A stretch of DNA of 64,000 bases from Humulus lupulus (GCF_963169125.1 NC_084793.1:40295578-40359577), one strand, 5' to 3'. Positions 11,891 to 24,952 are shown, counted from the first letter of the stretch. Notes: generated by a model not told the origin, from the sequence alone. Numbers and translations: made by a program.

Positions 11891-14800
11891 TGTAACGATC
11901 CAACTTATTCTAGACTTTGGACCATTAATAACTATTATTCATAGATACTAATCTTAAGAAAACTTACATACAAAATAGTCGTAACTTTATTAGAAAACTG
12001 TAAAACCAGGGTTAAAATACATAAAATTTAGTTAGGATATGAGATCCCATTGTTTGAAAATAAAATAGAACATAACTTAAATAAATTGGTTACAAAATTA
12101 AGTGCGGAAATACATAGAAATCATAATTTAAAAGACTTAAACAACTTCATCCTCGAATCGTTCACGCAGTCGACCGATTTCATTCTTCCTCAATACATAT
12201 TCCCAAGCTGCCAAGAACCTTTCAGCTGCCATCCTATTTTCCTACACATAAAAACATAAAGGAATGAGCCAGCAAGGAAAATCTACTACAAGCATGAAAC
12301 ATAATCATACACATAAACTATGAACATATATCAAATACTATAACACATATCATAATTCTAACCCATGTACATGGTGACTATTGGGGTTTGCTAACTAAGC
12401 AACTATAAGCCTCAGACTACAATGAGGTTTGCTAGTTAAGCAACTATAAGCCCCAAAAACATAAAAGTGTTAGGGTTTGCTATACAGCAACTATAAGCCC
12501 CAAAACATAAAAGTGATAGGGTTTGCTATATAACAACTATAAGCCCCACACATACATATATCATAACATATAAAGTCGTAATATAGCATAATCATAACAC
12601 TTTTATATAAACATAGCATATATCACATAACTACCCTATTTTCCTTACCAAAAATACCGGGATGATGAGAACAAGGTCGGGATTTTGGAACACTCCTAAC
12701 TTCCATTAATAGAGAGGTGAGTATTCTAAAAGAAAAAAGATGAAAATAATGAACTAAACCATCGGGAAGATACTTACCAAAAAGAACCTCAAGTTCAAAG
12801 AACTTAGATGTAACACCCCAAGTTGCTAATAAGGTTTAAGACCTTGTTTAGTGTGCCTGGAGGGCAATAAGTGAATTAACATGATAATATATGAATTTGA
12901 ATGAATATGTGATTAGAATGCATGTTTAGGTGGTATAATTATGCATTTGGGCCCCGTTTGTATGTTAGGGGCAAATTGGTAATTTTAGCCTGTTGAGGGC
13001 ATAAATGTGATAATTGTATTATGTGATTTGTACCACGTGAGTGTGGTGTTATTATTGTGATGCATGCGTCGAGACGGTCCTAGAGAGCTAGTTAGTCTAA
13101 AAGTCACAACAGGATTTTATACCCGGCTCGGAAGGAGCCTAGGGGTACTTTGGGAATCTTATAAGTTGAGTTGAGAATTAGTGGTTATGGTTATTGGTGT
13201 TTGAGTAACCTGAGTAACCATTAGTTACTGCTGAGGGTAACAAGTTTAGATGGAAATTGGTAAAATTGTAATATAGGTAAAAGGACAAGAGTGCCCTTGA
13301 GGTTTAGTTAGGAAAGGATTACTATGAAGGGGTAGAATGGTCATTTGGCATGAGTTTAGATAACTTTCAGCTGGGAAAAAGGGGTACACGGTTTTAGCAC
13401 TTAGTCATATTATGGTTTTTTGCTAGAAATTGAGAGAAGAACAACTAGAAGGAAATCTAGGGCACGAAGAAGAAGAAGAAGAAGAAGAGTAGAAGGAGCT
13501 GAAGTGGGAAAGTAGGAGGAGAATTAAAGAAGCTTAAGGTTGAATTCTTCACTTGAGGTAAAGATCCTATGCAATTTTAAGGTTTGATTCTGTTTTGGTT
13601 TAAGAGATTTGAAGCATGGTTTAAGTTTTGATCTATGAGTTTAGATTTTCTGAAGTTTGAAATCAAAGGTGTGGATTTAGGGTATGATTGTGTGTATGAT
13701 CTTGATACTAGTATTTATAGGTTGTTAGATGGTTCATTTGAGGTTTCAAATTGGTGTTGGGGTCTAGGTGTGTGTTTGGGTTTGTTTAGAGGTGTTTTGG
13801 AGCAGGAAATTGTAGGAGAAAAACCCAGAATTCTGGTTTCGCATAGGGGCGCTGCGACCCTGTTCTTCGGCGTCGCGGCGCGAGGCTGAGTCAGGGGGGG
13901 AACTTTCTGACTTTTCTGGGCGCCGCGGCCCTCATGAGTAGCGCCGCGGCGCTACGCTATTTTCAGGATGGGAAATTTTGAATTTTTGGGCATTTGTTCC
14001 GGGGGCTTGGGGGATGTTTCCGATGCATTGTTTTAGGAATTTGGAGGTCCCGAGAGTGCGGGATTGGTCCCGGAAAGTGGTTTTGGATTGGTTAGTATTA
14101 AATAGTGTTTTATTTGTGTTGTGACTAGGGTTTCGGCGAGGCTCAAGTTAGAGGACCGTGCTCGCATCTTTGGTGCACTGTGTGGCTCGGGATACATGTA
14201 AGAAACTGTAGCACCCGTAGGACAGGGCATGGGCCCATAGTGTTATTGCAGGGCATGGCCCTAGATTGCATTACATGCTAAGGTGTAAACTTAATTGAAT
14301 TATTATATGTTTGAATGTTATTTCAAGTTGTACTATATGTGATTATAGTAGAAGGAACGACAAGGAATCCGAGAATGGCAAAGGGCCGAGAACGGCAGCG
14401 GGGCCGGAAGTAACATTTAGCACATGGAGTGCTTATAGTCAGGGTGGGACCCAAATGGATACATGGGATATCCTTACGGTAAGGACCGAGACCCCAGGCT
14501 TTGGCAATGCTCCTGGGACGGCATGGCCGTGTTTGTTTAGTTTGATGGACTACTTGTTTATCTGGACTACTTATTTATCTGTGAATTATTTGATATGTTG
14601 ATTATATTATAAGCATATGTTATATACTGTATGAGTTTTCTTGCTGGGCTTCGGCTCACGGGTGCTCTGTGTTGCAGGTAAAGGCAAAGACAAAGTCAAT
14701 CAGCCATGAGTATGGAGAGCGTGGGGGCGGCGCGTACATGTTCGGCCTGCCTGACTGCTTTGGTCGGGGGCATTTTGAAAAATGGCTGTATTAACCTGTG

Positions 14801-15927
14801 ATTTTGATAGATAGTCAACTGTAAATCTATTTTGAGTTGTAAATGTTTTGTAAACCTTAATTTGGGATCCCAAATGTTTGATACTTGAAGTTTTCAATGA
14901 AACAAAGTATTTTTAAGGATTACAGCCCTAACTTTTGTTTAGTCACACTTTTGGTCTTAAAAACCTCGTCTAGCGAGTTAGTTGCACATTTTTAGTTTTT
15001 AAACTCACTTAGTAACGGCTCTAAGGTAGTAGGGCATTACATTAGATGCCTAACCAAGAATAAAGAATAGTTAGGATTTGAGTAGAGAAAAACTAATGAA
15101 ACAATATTGAAAGGAACTAAGAATAGGGATACCTTTGAAATTGCTATACTCGAACTACACCTCGAAACCGAAATACACTATGAACCTTACTTCCCAAGTG
15201 TTTAATAAGCTTATACTGATAAAGCTTATAACCCTAACCCAAGTGTTTAACACTCTAAAGTAATCCTAGCAGCTTGTAGGCTCTGAACTCAGCTTGAAGA
15301 ATGAAGAAATGGCTGGGTACTAGGTCCTATGTATAGAGTTCAAGAATGAAAAGATATTCATTTAGCTTGAATAAAATAATGGCTTTTTAATTGAAAAACA
15401 TTTGAATAATCGTTCAGTAGAGGCTGAAGACTCAGTCAAAAAGATTCTGGACTTATCAAGAGGTTAAGGATTAAAATGAGTTCGGTTTCAAAATTATTCA
15501 AAAATCACACACTGCAGCCGATATATCGTCTGGTCTGATATTCCCGAGGCTCGTCGAAGTTGTCGTGCGAAGTTTTGTATTTTTCGTATCCCCGTGTGGC
15601 GATATATCGCCCCCTAGAGCTGCGATATATCGGCATACGCTGAAATATTATACACGTAATTACACTTTTTCAGCCTAATTTGAATTGAGTAAACAGTCTT
15701 GACTGAGTCTAATAACGATTTTAAAGTTGCTAGCAGGCTCTAATAACGATTATAATTAATATTCTTAAACTATAGGTTAAACTTATAAAATCTACAAGTG
15801 TTGCTACGAGTGTCCAACTAAGTCCCGGCTTGAACCAAAATCCACAGTAATAAACATACTATAACTATTACTAGCTATTACTATTACTACGATCTAACTA
15901 GCTAAGTAAAGTTCTTGGACTCTTACA
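11891..15927 (-). repeat. 5' LTR of element A, split by solo LTR B3
   Basis: Runs from TGTAACGATCC to CTCTTACA with a 2233-bp insertion at 12809. Without it and the target duplication, the LTR is about 1799 bp. It aligns with 1-1616 over their common part; by eye there are scattered substitutions, plus a loss of about 75 bases near 15730-15765 compared with the left copy. The hairpin array recurs at about 12372-12550. Confidence 0.92.
12809..15041 (+). mobile_element. Solo LTR B3 inside element A 5' LTR
   Basis: TGTAACACCCC to GGGCATTACA, 2233 bp, TSD TTAGA (12804-12808 and 15042-15046). The flanking LTR sequence continues exactly as in the left copy (CTTAGATGCCTAACC). It shares its start with B2 but has a different end (CTAAGGTAGTAGGGCATTACA), so it is a B subfamily. 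It carries a GAA run (13470-13488), GC palindromes (GGCGCTGCGACCC, GCGCCGCGGCGC) at about 13846-13960, and no coding region I can support. Confidence 0.92.
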
Positions 15928-17003
15928 TTTCCATATGCTTGCACTACTTACTATTCTCCATTAATATAAACAACTGCGCAAATAAGAATCAAAATGACTT
16001 TATAAGGGTTATAATAGAAGGCTTAGGTATGGGTAGATAAAAATTTAGGCTTAATCATACCACAAGCATTCCAACTAAACAAACTTTCACAGTAATTTCA
16101 AACCACTCATCCCTTGTTACCCCTTTTAATGTGCAATGATTGAGAATTTTTTACAAACCACTCATTCTTAATTTTTTTTTCTCATATTACACTCCCCCAA
16201 ACTTATATTTTTCAATAAATAATGGTTCATGAGTGTAATCCTTTCACACTTTTTTCTTCTCTTTTTACTTTTCTCAATCACAAGGAATTTTTTGAATAAC
16301 ACATTATACATAACATCCCATTACACATTCACTCCCGACACATAATAGTTTTCATGCTCATGGTATGGGTCAAAAGAATAAATGGTAATCAAATTTACAG
16401 CTAGGCTCAAAAGAATGTGTTAACAAGAAAACAACTATAAGGCTCAAAAGGGTTAACTAAGGATAAAATTTAATAGGGATAGCTTGAAATGCACAACCAG
16501 TCCAAAAATTGCCTATATCATTTTCCTAAACGTGCATTGTTTCAAATTTCATCTCAAATAGTAAGCAAACAGGTTCTAGAATTTTTTCAATCTTTTTCAA
16601 TCCACCATCCAAATTTGACATGTATAAAATAATTCAATTATAACATTTGCATATCATGAGCAATAGATCTCTAATGTCAATAGATCACAGTGAAAAAACA
16701 AAGTAATCTAACCAAGCACATAGATTTTGTTCAAAAGCACATCAACTTTCCTTTGGATTATACAACATAATAGTCAATCATATTAAAATGACAATTATCA
16801 TCAACTTAATTTACACTCTAAAACACTACTCAATACAAACTAACTAAAAAAACACATCAAATAACATAACACTAAAAGTAAATCTCTCCCCCAAACTTAA
16901 AACCTAACATTGTCACCAATGTATAAATAAAAGAAAAGGAAAATAAAACTTCCCTGTAATCCAATGCGTTGCTCCATTATAGTGACATTCATTGCTATCC
17001 TCC

Positions 17004-18029
17004 TTAGGTTGCAAATATAAAATTATTCGTCGACGCATCAATAAATGGTTGACGTCCATAGTAAGCGTTATATAAGACAACTTGAAGGTTATCATTGTGA
17101 ATGTCCTCAAGCTTGGCTAGATTTGGAATTGATGATCTCCAATGTTCAACTTGACTTTCTTTGGAAATATAAGCATGATGGATGCAAATGAATGATGCTA
17201 ATGGAGGTGGAGATGGTGGTGGCCTATAAGGATCATCATATGTGTACTCCTCCATTACCATTAGCTCACTATATTGAGGGTCGAGTACTTGTTGCATGGA
17301 GTGTGATGGTGGATTTAGCCTTTCTTCACTACTTTGCTCAAACAATTTATCCACATCTTGGGTAGAGATAGCATTCAACATTACTATTTTCTATCCCTTA
17401 TTTTCGTTCCTTTGGATTGAAGAGGGCTCCATTTGATGTTCAAATTCTTCCATTGGTAGCTCCATCTCCTCACCATTCCCCAAATTGACCTCATCGCTTT
17501 GTTCTTTCCCCTTTGAATTTTCCAAATTCCGCAATGATGAATCTTGGATTTGAATTAAGGCATCATTTTTAGCCATATACTCCATCATCAATACCTCCAA
17601 TGAACTTGATTGAGCCGCTTGGTGAGGTTTCTCTTCTATAATTACTTCTTGAAAATTATCCCAATTTTCCTCATTTTGTCCTTGAGTGCAATTGTTAAAA
17701 GTTGGCTCCATATTGTTATAATTGTTCTCCCACCCTTGTTTGGTCATTGAACAATTCCAATACCACCATTCATTGTATTCCGCCATGTCTTCCAACGTTC
17801 AATAGGCTTCATCCACAGATACTTGGTAGAAATTGGTGGTACCATCTCCTCTTTCTACCCATTCTCTTGCTTCGACATTCAACCCATTGAGAAAGACCTC
17901 TAATTGACACTCTTTAGAAAAATCATGGTATGAGAACCTCATTAGCAAAGCTTTGTATCTCCACCATGCCTGGTATAAAGGCTCAAAGTCAAGTTGAACA
18001 CAATTCATGAGGACTTGCATATGAGACAT
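17004..18029 (-). pseudogene. Gag-like ORF of the Athila/Tat-like fragment
   Basis: One frame from an ATG at 18029 to a stop at 17004, interrupted only by TGA at about 17797 and TAG at about 17393. The N-terminal part reads CQLEVFLNGLNVEAREWVERG followed by VDEAY.TLEDMAEYNEWWYW, resembling the gag C-terminal helix region of Athila/Tat elements (FYNGL..TR..V, EAY..LE.MA.N). The rest is Asn/Glu/Gln-rich, and the end (AYYGRQPFIDA) is not recognised. No zinc knuckle is seen. It would package element RNA if active. Confidence 0.6.
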
Positions 18030-18070
18030 CTCAAGTTCCTCGTAAGACAAACAAAACAAACATAGAAAAA

Positions 18071-18091
18071 ATATATATATATATATATATA
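18071..18091. repeat. (AT)n microsatellite
   Basis: About ten AT units in the 5' leader of the Athila/Tat-like fragment, between the primer-binding-like site and the gag-like ORF. Confidence 0.9.
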
Positions 18092-18140
18092 CAAACCAAA
18101 TTAGAATCAAGAATAAATTATATTTGATATTGATTAAATA

Positions 18141-18160
18141 GTTCCCGACAACGGTGCCAA
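18141..18160 (-). other. Primer-binding-like site of the Athila/Tat-like fragment
   Basis: On minus it reads TTGGCACCGTTGTCGGGAAC a few bases after the LTR end CGATCA. It resembles the TGGCGCCGTTGCCGGGG sequence typical of Athila/Tat elements, with C-to-T type differences. Confidence 0.65.
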
Positions 18161-18165
18161 AAACT

Positions 18166-19581
18166 TGATCGCTAAAATCTGCACGCAAGTATACGTGGTC
18201 CTGTCAAGTAATAAATTCTATAAGAACAGAGAGTGTCCCACAGAGACTATTAACCAATTACCAATAATCGCTTTTCACTTTCTATTTGGTGATTAAAATT
18301 AAGATGAATAATTCTAAACTACGAACACAATTTAAATAACTGTAAACAGAACAATGAATCAATGAATTAAAAATCAATAATAAAAAGCCTAGGAATTAAT
18401 TTCATAAATTTTTCATTCTATTAACTTTACTAACCAGTTCTAAATCTCTTCTTCCTATTCTAATAGCAGGTTAACATAAATTGATTCCTATTCTTTTTCA
18501 AGATATAAGATCTCAGCCTATATGCAGGCTTTCTACATTTATGTGATAAACTTAAACATATAGAAGGCATTAAGCATGGAAACCTAATTACTACATAAGT
18601 CATACAAGTACTTTCATTCAATATGCAACCTATGTCTATATAATGATAACATATTCAATTCTCATCTTTCGAATTTTGAATCAAAACCATTAAATCAAGT
18701 AAATAGTGATCAAGTATTTACTAGCATTAAGCAAACATCATATAGATTAGAATAAAGAAGAAGTATCAATAAAACATCATAATAAAATTAAATTGAAATT
18801 CAAGCGACTACATTAATCCCTAGATAAAGGATTTAGTTCATAGGTAACATGATGACAATAAAATTCAGATAATTGTTCATAGAAAATAACCTAAAGAATT
18901 AAGATGAAGAAGAAATCTAAATACAATAATCACAGCAGTTTTTTTTTTCTAGATCTAGGGTTTATAAAACTAAAACTGCATCTCAAATTCGTAGATTAAT
19001 GTCACTTAAATAGTTTTCCAATGCTCCTAAGTGAAAATACCATTTTGTCCTTTTAAAAGTGGCTTAAGATTTCAAAACCGCGCTGATAGCGCTAGGTTTT
19101 GAGTGATGTAGCGCTGACAACAGAGCCAAATTCTATCAAGAATTTACGTACTCGCGCTGTAGCCACAATCGGATTCCAACTAAATATCAATTAGCGCTGT
19201 AGCGCTAGTGTTGTAGCGCTAGCGCTACTTTCAGAAACAAAAGTCCTTCAAATACTCCATTTAGTGCTGTAGCGCTATTGTGCTAGCGTTGGGGTGCTAG
19301 TCATAGTGATTTAACTCGAACTCCTTGCTTCCAAAACGAGTCGATTTTCTCCCAAATCGCTCCATTTTCTCCCACTTTTACCTCATTTATCTCTTTTCAC
19401 TATCTTAGCATCAAAACCATGAAACATGAACAAACAAGCATAAATCTACAATAAAATAGCCCTAAACTAATGAAAATCTTCCTAAAAACTAGACCATAAA
19501 CAAGCCTAAAACTCGTTTATCAAAGATAAATCTAAAGTAGAAAGAAAATTTCTTAAAATAATATAACATAACTAATCCACA
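18166..19581 (-). repeat. 5' LTR of the Athila/Tat-like fragment
   Basis: On minus it would start TGTGGATTAG and end GCGATCA, giving TG..CA ends and about 1.4 kb. The left border is firm because of the primer-binding-like site. The right border is inferred from TG alone. It contains at least seven AGCGCT motifs at 19080-19310. No gene seen. Confidence 0.5.
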
Positions 19582-20026
19582 CTTGATAATTAATTGATAT
19601 TGAAATTTTGTGTTATTTTGTGATAAATTATTTAATTAATCAATTTTTTTATTGGAAATTATAAATCAAATATGTGATACTAATCATGTCGATCCTCAAG
19701 TAGTGTGGGGTGAGTTTGATCGACACGTGAACACGACGGGTCGGGTTAGGGTTGAGATTTTTTTACACGAAACATAAGCATGTCGGGTTAGGGTTGACCA
19801 ATTAGACACGCCAACTCGCCACGACACGACACGATACAATGACATGAATTGCCACCCCTAATTGGGCGTAATTACATTGTATCTAGTTTTAAATAAAAAA
19901 TATTACATAATATTGTTTTATTGTGTAATTACTAACATTTCATGCCAAACATGACAATGTGAATTCATTTTTAATTGCCACTTGACATCAAAACACATCT
20001 TGTATTTTAAAAATAGTGTGTAATTA
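19582..20026. other. Spacer with possible hAT-type MITE remnant
   Basis: 19690-19862 is rich in GACACG/CGGGTTAGGGTTG words and ends in GAATTGCCACCCCTA. Its complement TAGGGGTGGCAATTC resembles the terminus of non-autonomous hAT-like repeats common in plants. No matching partner end found, so the call is weak. The rest of the stretch is plain AT-rich sequence. Confidence 0.3.
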
Positions 20027-20031
20027 CTAGG

Positions 20032-20771
20032 TGTTGACCAGCGTTTTGGTCAACGACACTGAGTCAATTTATACGACACAATAAGAATTAAACAAATTTG
20101 AATCAAGTAAATGACACAGAGAAATTTATAGTGGTTCGACCTCAAGAGTTGGTAATGACCTACTTTCACTTGCACTTTTATTTATTGGAAAATCGTTACT
20201 CTTAAGATCAAGAAGAAATAGGGTTTAACTGAGTTTCTTAAGTTGACAAAACAATACAGTTCGAAGGGTTTTGTACGTAGAGTTTTTACAAAAGAAATAT
20301 CTAGTTCTTTTTCTCTACTTTTTCACTTAGGGTTAATGATTGAATAAACCTCTTATTTATAGAGAGTCTTAATGGGCTATGGGCCCTCACAAGCAAATCT
20401 AGGGCCTACACGTGTAGGTGTGGGATCAGTACATTCAGTTACATATTCAAATAATATAGGAATAATACAATGTAAATATCAGTTTAATAAATATCTTGGA
20501 ATATTTGATAGTGTCTCGTGAAACCTAGATCTTTGGGTAAAACGTACTGCTTAACAAACAAGTCTTGTACTTCGAGCAACTTCATGAGATGGCACTAGTC
20601 TGCTCCATCACCGAGTAGGTTATTGGCTCTTTGCAAAACAACATTTTATATCAATGACATAGCCTCCTCGAACAGTTACTCATTTCAACTAGCATTCTGA
20701 ATTTAATGTGGTATGACGCCACATGTCTTCTTTGTAGCAGCCACATCATCCAGTCAAAATTAGGTTAAATA
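20032..20771 (-). mobile_element. Probable solo LTR, unknown family
   Basis: Begins TGTTGACCAGCG and ends near GGTTAAATA, with imperfect terminal inverted repeats, flanked by CTAGG (20027-20031 and 20772-20776). On minus there is a TATA box CTCTATAAATAAGAGG at 20355-20370 and a palindromic TTGACCA..TGGTCAA at the 3' end. The right end has TA where CA is expected, so the border is moderately certain. No coding region. Confidence 0.5.
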
Positions 20772-20950
20772 CTAGGTTGTATAATTAATGCCCTAATAAT
20801 TATGTAGGGACTTCTAAACACGTCCTATAATTTAGTCAATTTGAAAAACAACTTCTATGTTATTTAATTATAAGAATAACCTCTAATGTTATATTATTCA
20901 CAATAAGAGGAAACTATTTATTATTATGATTTAGGAGAGACTGAAATGTT

Positions 20951-20972
20951 ATATATATATATATATATATAT
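20951..20972. repeat. (AT)n microsatellite
   Basis: Eleven AT units in an AT-rich spacer; a shorter AT run follows at about 21061-21075. Confidence 0.9.
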
Positions 20973-23900
20973 TAGGTAAAAGCAACGTGCAATGCACATT
21001 TGCGTAGTTTTAAAATCCTCAACATTGGTTATAATTTTAATAAAAATCGGTTCACTATTTTTATATATATATATAATAGAATAAATTATAGTTCTATAGT
21101 ATATATAAAGATTTATATCAATAATCTCTACATATCTGACATCTAAACACAACGTTGATATGTATATATATTTACACGGCTACATGACACATATATAAAT
21201 ACAATAATATTAAAAAAAATTAATAATAGAAATAAAATAAGAATAGAAAAAGTCATAGTGTAGACAATAGTATACATGCATCAACTATTTTTAGTTTCTA
21301 ATATATCTCACAATGTACTTTGATGAATTTGATGAAGAAAAAGAGCCTCAATCACTTGATAAAAAACAAACTATCACACAAATTTATAAGATAAAAAAAA
21401 TAATATGTATGTATTTATTATTTTTAAATAAATATGATTTAATTATTTAAATTATTATAAAATATCTTTAAAATATCATATTTTAATTATTTTTTTTAAG
21501 TTTATGCGTGTTCTAATTTTTGAATTTGGCAATGACAATAAAAGATTATATATTATATGTTTAATATAATATTAAGTTTAAGTTTAATTAAATTTATTTA
21601 AGTTATAAAATATATGGTTTTATTATTTTTAAATAATTATTATTGTAAAATATCTCAAAAATATCATATTTTAATTTGTTTAATTATTCATTTATTTCAG
21701 TTTAAATCATGTTTACAATCCACCGTTAAATATAAGAATATTTCGTTAAAATTAATGGAAAAAAAATAAAAAACTTTTAAAACCCAGAATTTCCGTTATC
21801 TACACACTTATTATATAGAAGAGATATTTAAAAAAAATAATGGGAGTTTTTCTTAACAAAAGTAGTTATATAATTAATTTTTTTAAAATAAATTTGAAAA
21901 TTAAGGGGGGCTTAGAAGAGCTCATTTAGGCTTGTTTATGATAATAAAAGGATAAATTTGGTATATCAAATAAACTTGATTTCCCCCCTATAAAATCTCT
22001 AAAAAAAAGAAATATATAAAAAAATATCAAATAAATTGAATATTACTTTTTAAATTAAAAAAAGTTTGCCTCTTTAGAATTTTAATTAGAATATTAATAA
22101 GAAATTGTATTTAATAATAAAGAGCTTTTTTTACATTGGGGAGGGAGGTTTGAACTAGAGACATTTGTGAGAAGATGTGTAGTACCATTGTGCTATGCTT
22201 ATGGCCACTATAAAGTGCATTTTACTCATTTAAAATATAAAAATATCTTAAAAGTAGAACACTATTATAAAATTATAATATTTTAATAAATGTAAACTAT
22301 TTTAAATGGTTTTTTTATGAGAAAAATAAAGTTAAGAAAAAACTTATAAAAACTTTATAATAGTATCCCAATTATAGAAGATTATTTAAGATACAAAATT
22401 TATTCTTTCATTGCCCATAAAGAAAAAGAATGTAAAGCATAATCAAAATGATTTGCAATTTGAATGATTAGTAATCAAATTCACCATCAATTGAATTGGA
22501 GCATGAATAATTTGTTTATTTGATGTGTTTATTTACTTTAATATTGAAATAAATTATTTGTAAGATATAAAAATACCATTGATTAAAATTTTATATATAC
22601 ATAAATATCTTATGAGATAGTTTTTTGAATAAATATCGTATAAAATTTATATTTTTAACTTAGGGTTTTCATTTTTAAAAATAAAATAACTTTAGAATGT
22701 TATATGAATACTTAAATTTTAAATCATCTATACACAAATATATAATTAAAAAAAAATAAGTATCATGTTTTAAAATTAATTGTTTTTCACAACAGCAAAA
22801 AAAAAAAAAAAAAACTAATTTCAAACAATATAGTAAAGAAAATTAACAAAAATAAAAAAGACAAATATTTAATATTTAAATCATTAATTTATTATATTAT
22901 ATATGTTGTTCTTAGAAAAAGTTAATATATCATCTTAAAATATATATATTATACAAATATTGAAAAATAAAATATGCTTTTTTAATTCTATTCAATTTTA
23001 ATATTTCAAAATAAATTAGGGTAAAAATGATAACTTATAATTTGAGGAGAATGATAATGACAATTCCTCAACTTCATGGATTGCCAATCTCATTCTTCAA
23101 TTCCAAATTAGTGGGAAATCCACATATTAAATTCTGACTCCTAAAACTAAAAATAAAAAATAAATAAACAAGGACAATGATACTTATTTCCTATCTCATT
23201 CCCTAATGCCAAAAAATAAACCCATCACAATATTCCATAGTATGACTTGAACAGATTTTGTTAGAGTTAAAAGACTTCACGATTGAGTTGTTTGTGAAAT
23301 TATTATGGAAAAATTTAGTAGCGAAGCTTAAATTAAAATTCAAGCAACAAAAAGAAATGAAGTTCATCGTTGTTGTACACGTGTGCATGAGTTATTGGCT
23401 AGCTCGTTTTATGACGACCTCTTCTCCTCCCACAGAAAATTCCTTCCTTGAAATTTGAGGAAGGAATTCTTGCTGGAGTTACACACAGTCACACATGCAT
23501 AAGCATGATGGGGTGAGACACATCTGACGTGGCTGTGTGTTATTACTGCTTGTGACGTCACATCTCAGAAGATATATTTTTCTTCCAAATTTTATTTACT
23601 TATTATTTATGGCCAAAAGAACACAATTATGAGTGTAATTATAGTGTAGATTGGCCACGACCGTACGATTTGTAAAAAAAACTGACACGATTTTGACTGG
23701 TTTAAGCCAAAAGCCAAAGCACATTCCATTCCTCAAAAGAGTTAAGTAATGGATACGTCATAAATCCAATAATGAAATTAATAATTAAAAAAATAATAAT
23801 ACATTTTATCAATTCAATTCAAAATAATAAATAACCAATTAACCATATTGACATAAAATTAAATTATGAAGATAATAGAAGTATGCATGCGCGTGGCTAA

Positions 23901-24952
23901 TTCTGAAAAAGGAATTATGTGGCTCTGTCTATTACTTTTTTTTTTGGGTTCGTAACAGTTCAATACTTGATTGCTGGGCCTTAGAATATTCAGGCTTTCT
24001 TTTTTTAATTGTAATCCATAGTGAACACAGTGGTCATAATGCGCATTTCAGATCAGAGCCATACTGAATATATAACAACATATAATGACCTCTTTCTTTA
24101 TGCAAAACGGTTGAAAGGCTAAAATCGATACAATAATAATTCTATTAAAAATAAAATAAAATGGCGGTGTTCAGAGAAACATCACTACTTCTTCTCACTT
24201 TTGATCAGAGATAAATAACTGAGTACATATTTTTCTTTTTAATGATTCTAAAATTCGTGCCTGGCAACTAATAATGTGGGGTTGACATCAACTTTGGATT
24301 GGTAAAAATGAAACTCCATTTTTTAACTTTGGAAGTTTAGAAAATAAAATTTAAAAAAAAAACTCAAAAGGAATAAAAAATAGCCTTTGGTTCAGCTAAC
24401 TCTGACATTACCGCACGCTTGAGGATAACTTGGGTTGGGCCACAGCCAATGATCTTATGAGAGCTCCTTGTGGCTTTACAAGGGCTGGCCTAGTCAAAGC
24501 TCAGGCCCCCATAATCCCTCCCAAACTGAGTAGTGAATGATGAACAATGAATAATGAATATACCACGCCATCATTAATAAATTACCAAAACTATATAATA
24601 TGTATATTTCTACTTCACTATTTGGTAAAGTACAAAAGTAAATTATGATGACCAATGAATATAAAACAAAAAAAGAAAAAAAAATTTATAGCCTTTGTAT
24701 TGAAGGTAAAATTTTGGTTCTTGATAGGGTAAAGTTGCTCATACAGAGAGGAACTATCTAAGTGACACAAACTTGGGTATTCATTAAAATTTTGTTGAGG
24801 TGGAGTGGGAACTGGGCAATCTTCAATTGGGAATTAAAAACATGAAACCGTGAAAAACCCTTTGGTTCTTTTGTTTATGTGTATTGCTTGCTTGTATGAT
24901 AAGGCGTCAGTGGCAGAATGACTCAGTGAGTGAGTCAGAGGCTGGTGAGAGG

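Larger units (their letters stand above)
1..15927 (-). mobile_element. Ty3/gypsy LTR retrotransposon A (Tekay/Del-like), nested, left edge cut
   Basis: Reading on minus, the order is 5' LTR (11891-15927), tRNA-Met primer-binding site, an extra ORF, gag, protease, RT, RNase H, integrase, polypurine tract and 3' LTR (1-1616, cut by the window edge). Protease-RT-RNaseH-integrase order defines Ty3/gypsy. The integrase tail with a VLW..EATWE stretch resembles the degenerate chromodomain of Tekay/Del chromoviruses; the clade is an inference. Three solo LTRs of another family sit inside it, and pol has stops and frameshifts, so it is dead. With insertions removed the LTR is about 1.8 kb. Confidence 0.93.
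15928..19581 (-). mobile_element. Athila/Tat-like LTR element fragment, non-autonomous
   Basis: On minus: a likely LTR (19581 to 18166), a primer-binding-like TTGGCACCGTTGTCGGGAAC, a gag-like ORF (18029-17004), then non-coding sequence with two TTTGGGGGAG polypurine-like tracts (about 16190 and 16885). No RT or integrase is seen, so this is a gag-only or truncated copy. The left side stops at element A's border (15928), and no second LTR is visible. The Athila/Tat assignment rests on the primer-site and purine-tract style and on gag resemblance. Confidence 0.6.

Noticed and set aside
22120..22205. tRNA or SINE-like stretch with GGTTTGAAC
   Set aside because: No A box at a proper distance and no cloverleaf could be drawn. 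The B-box resemblance alone is too weak.
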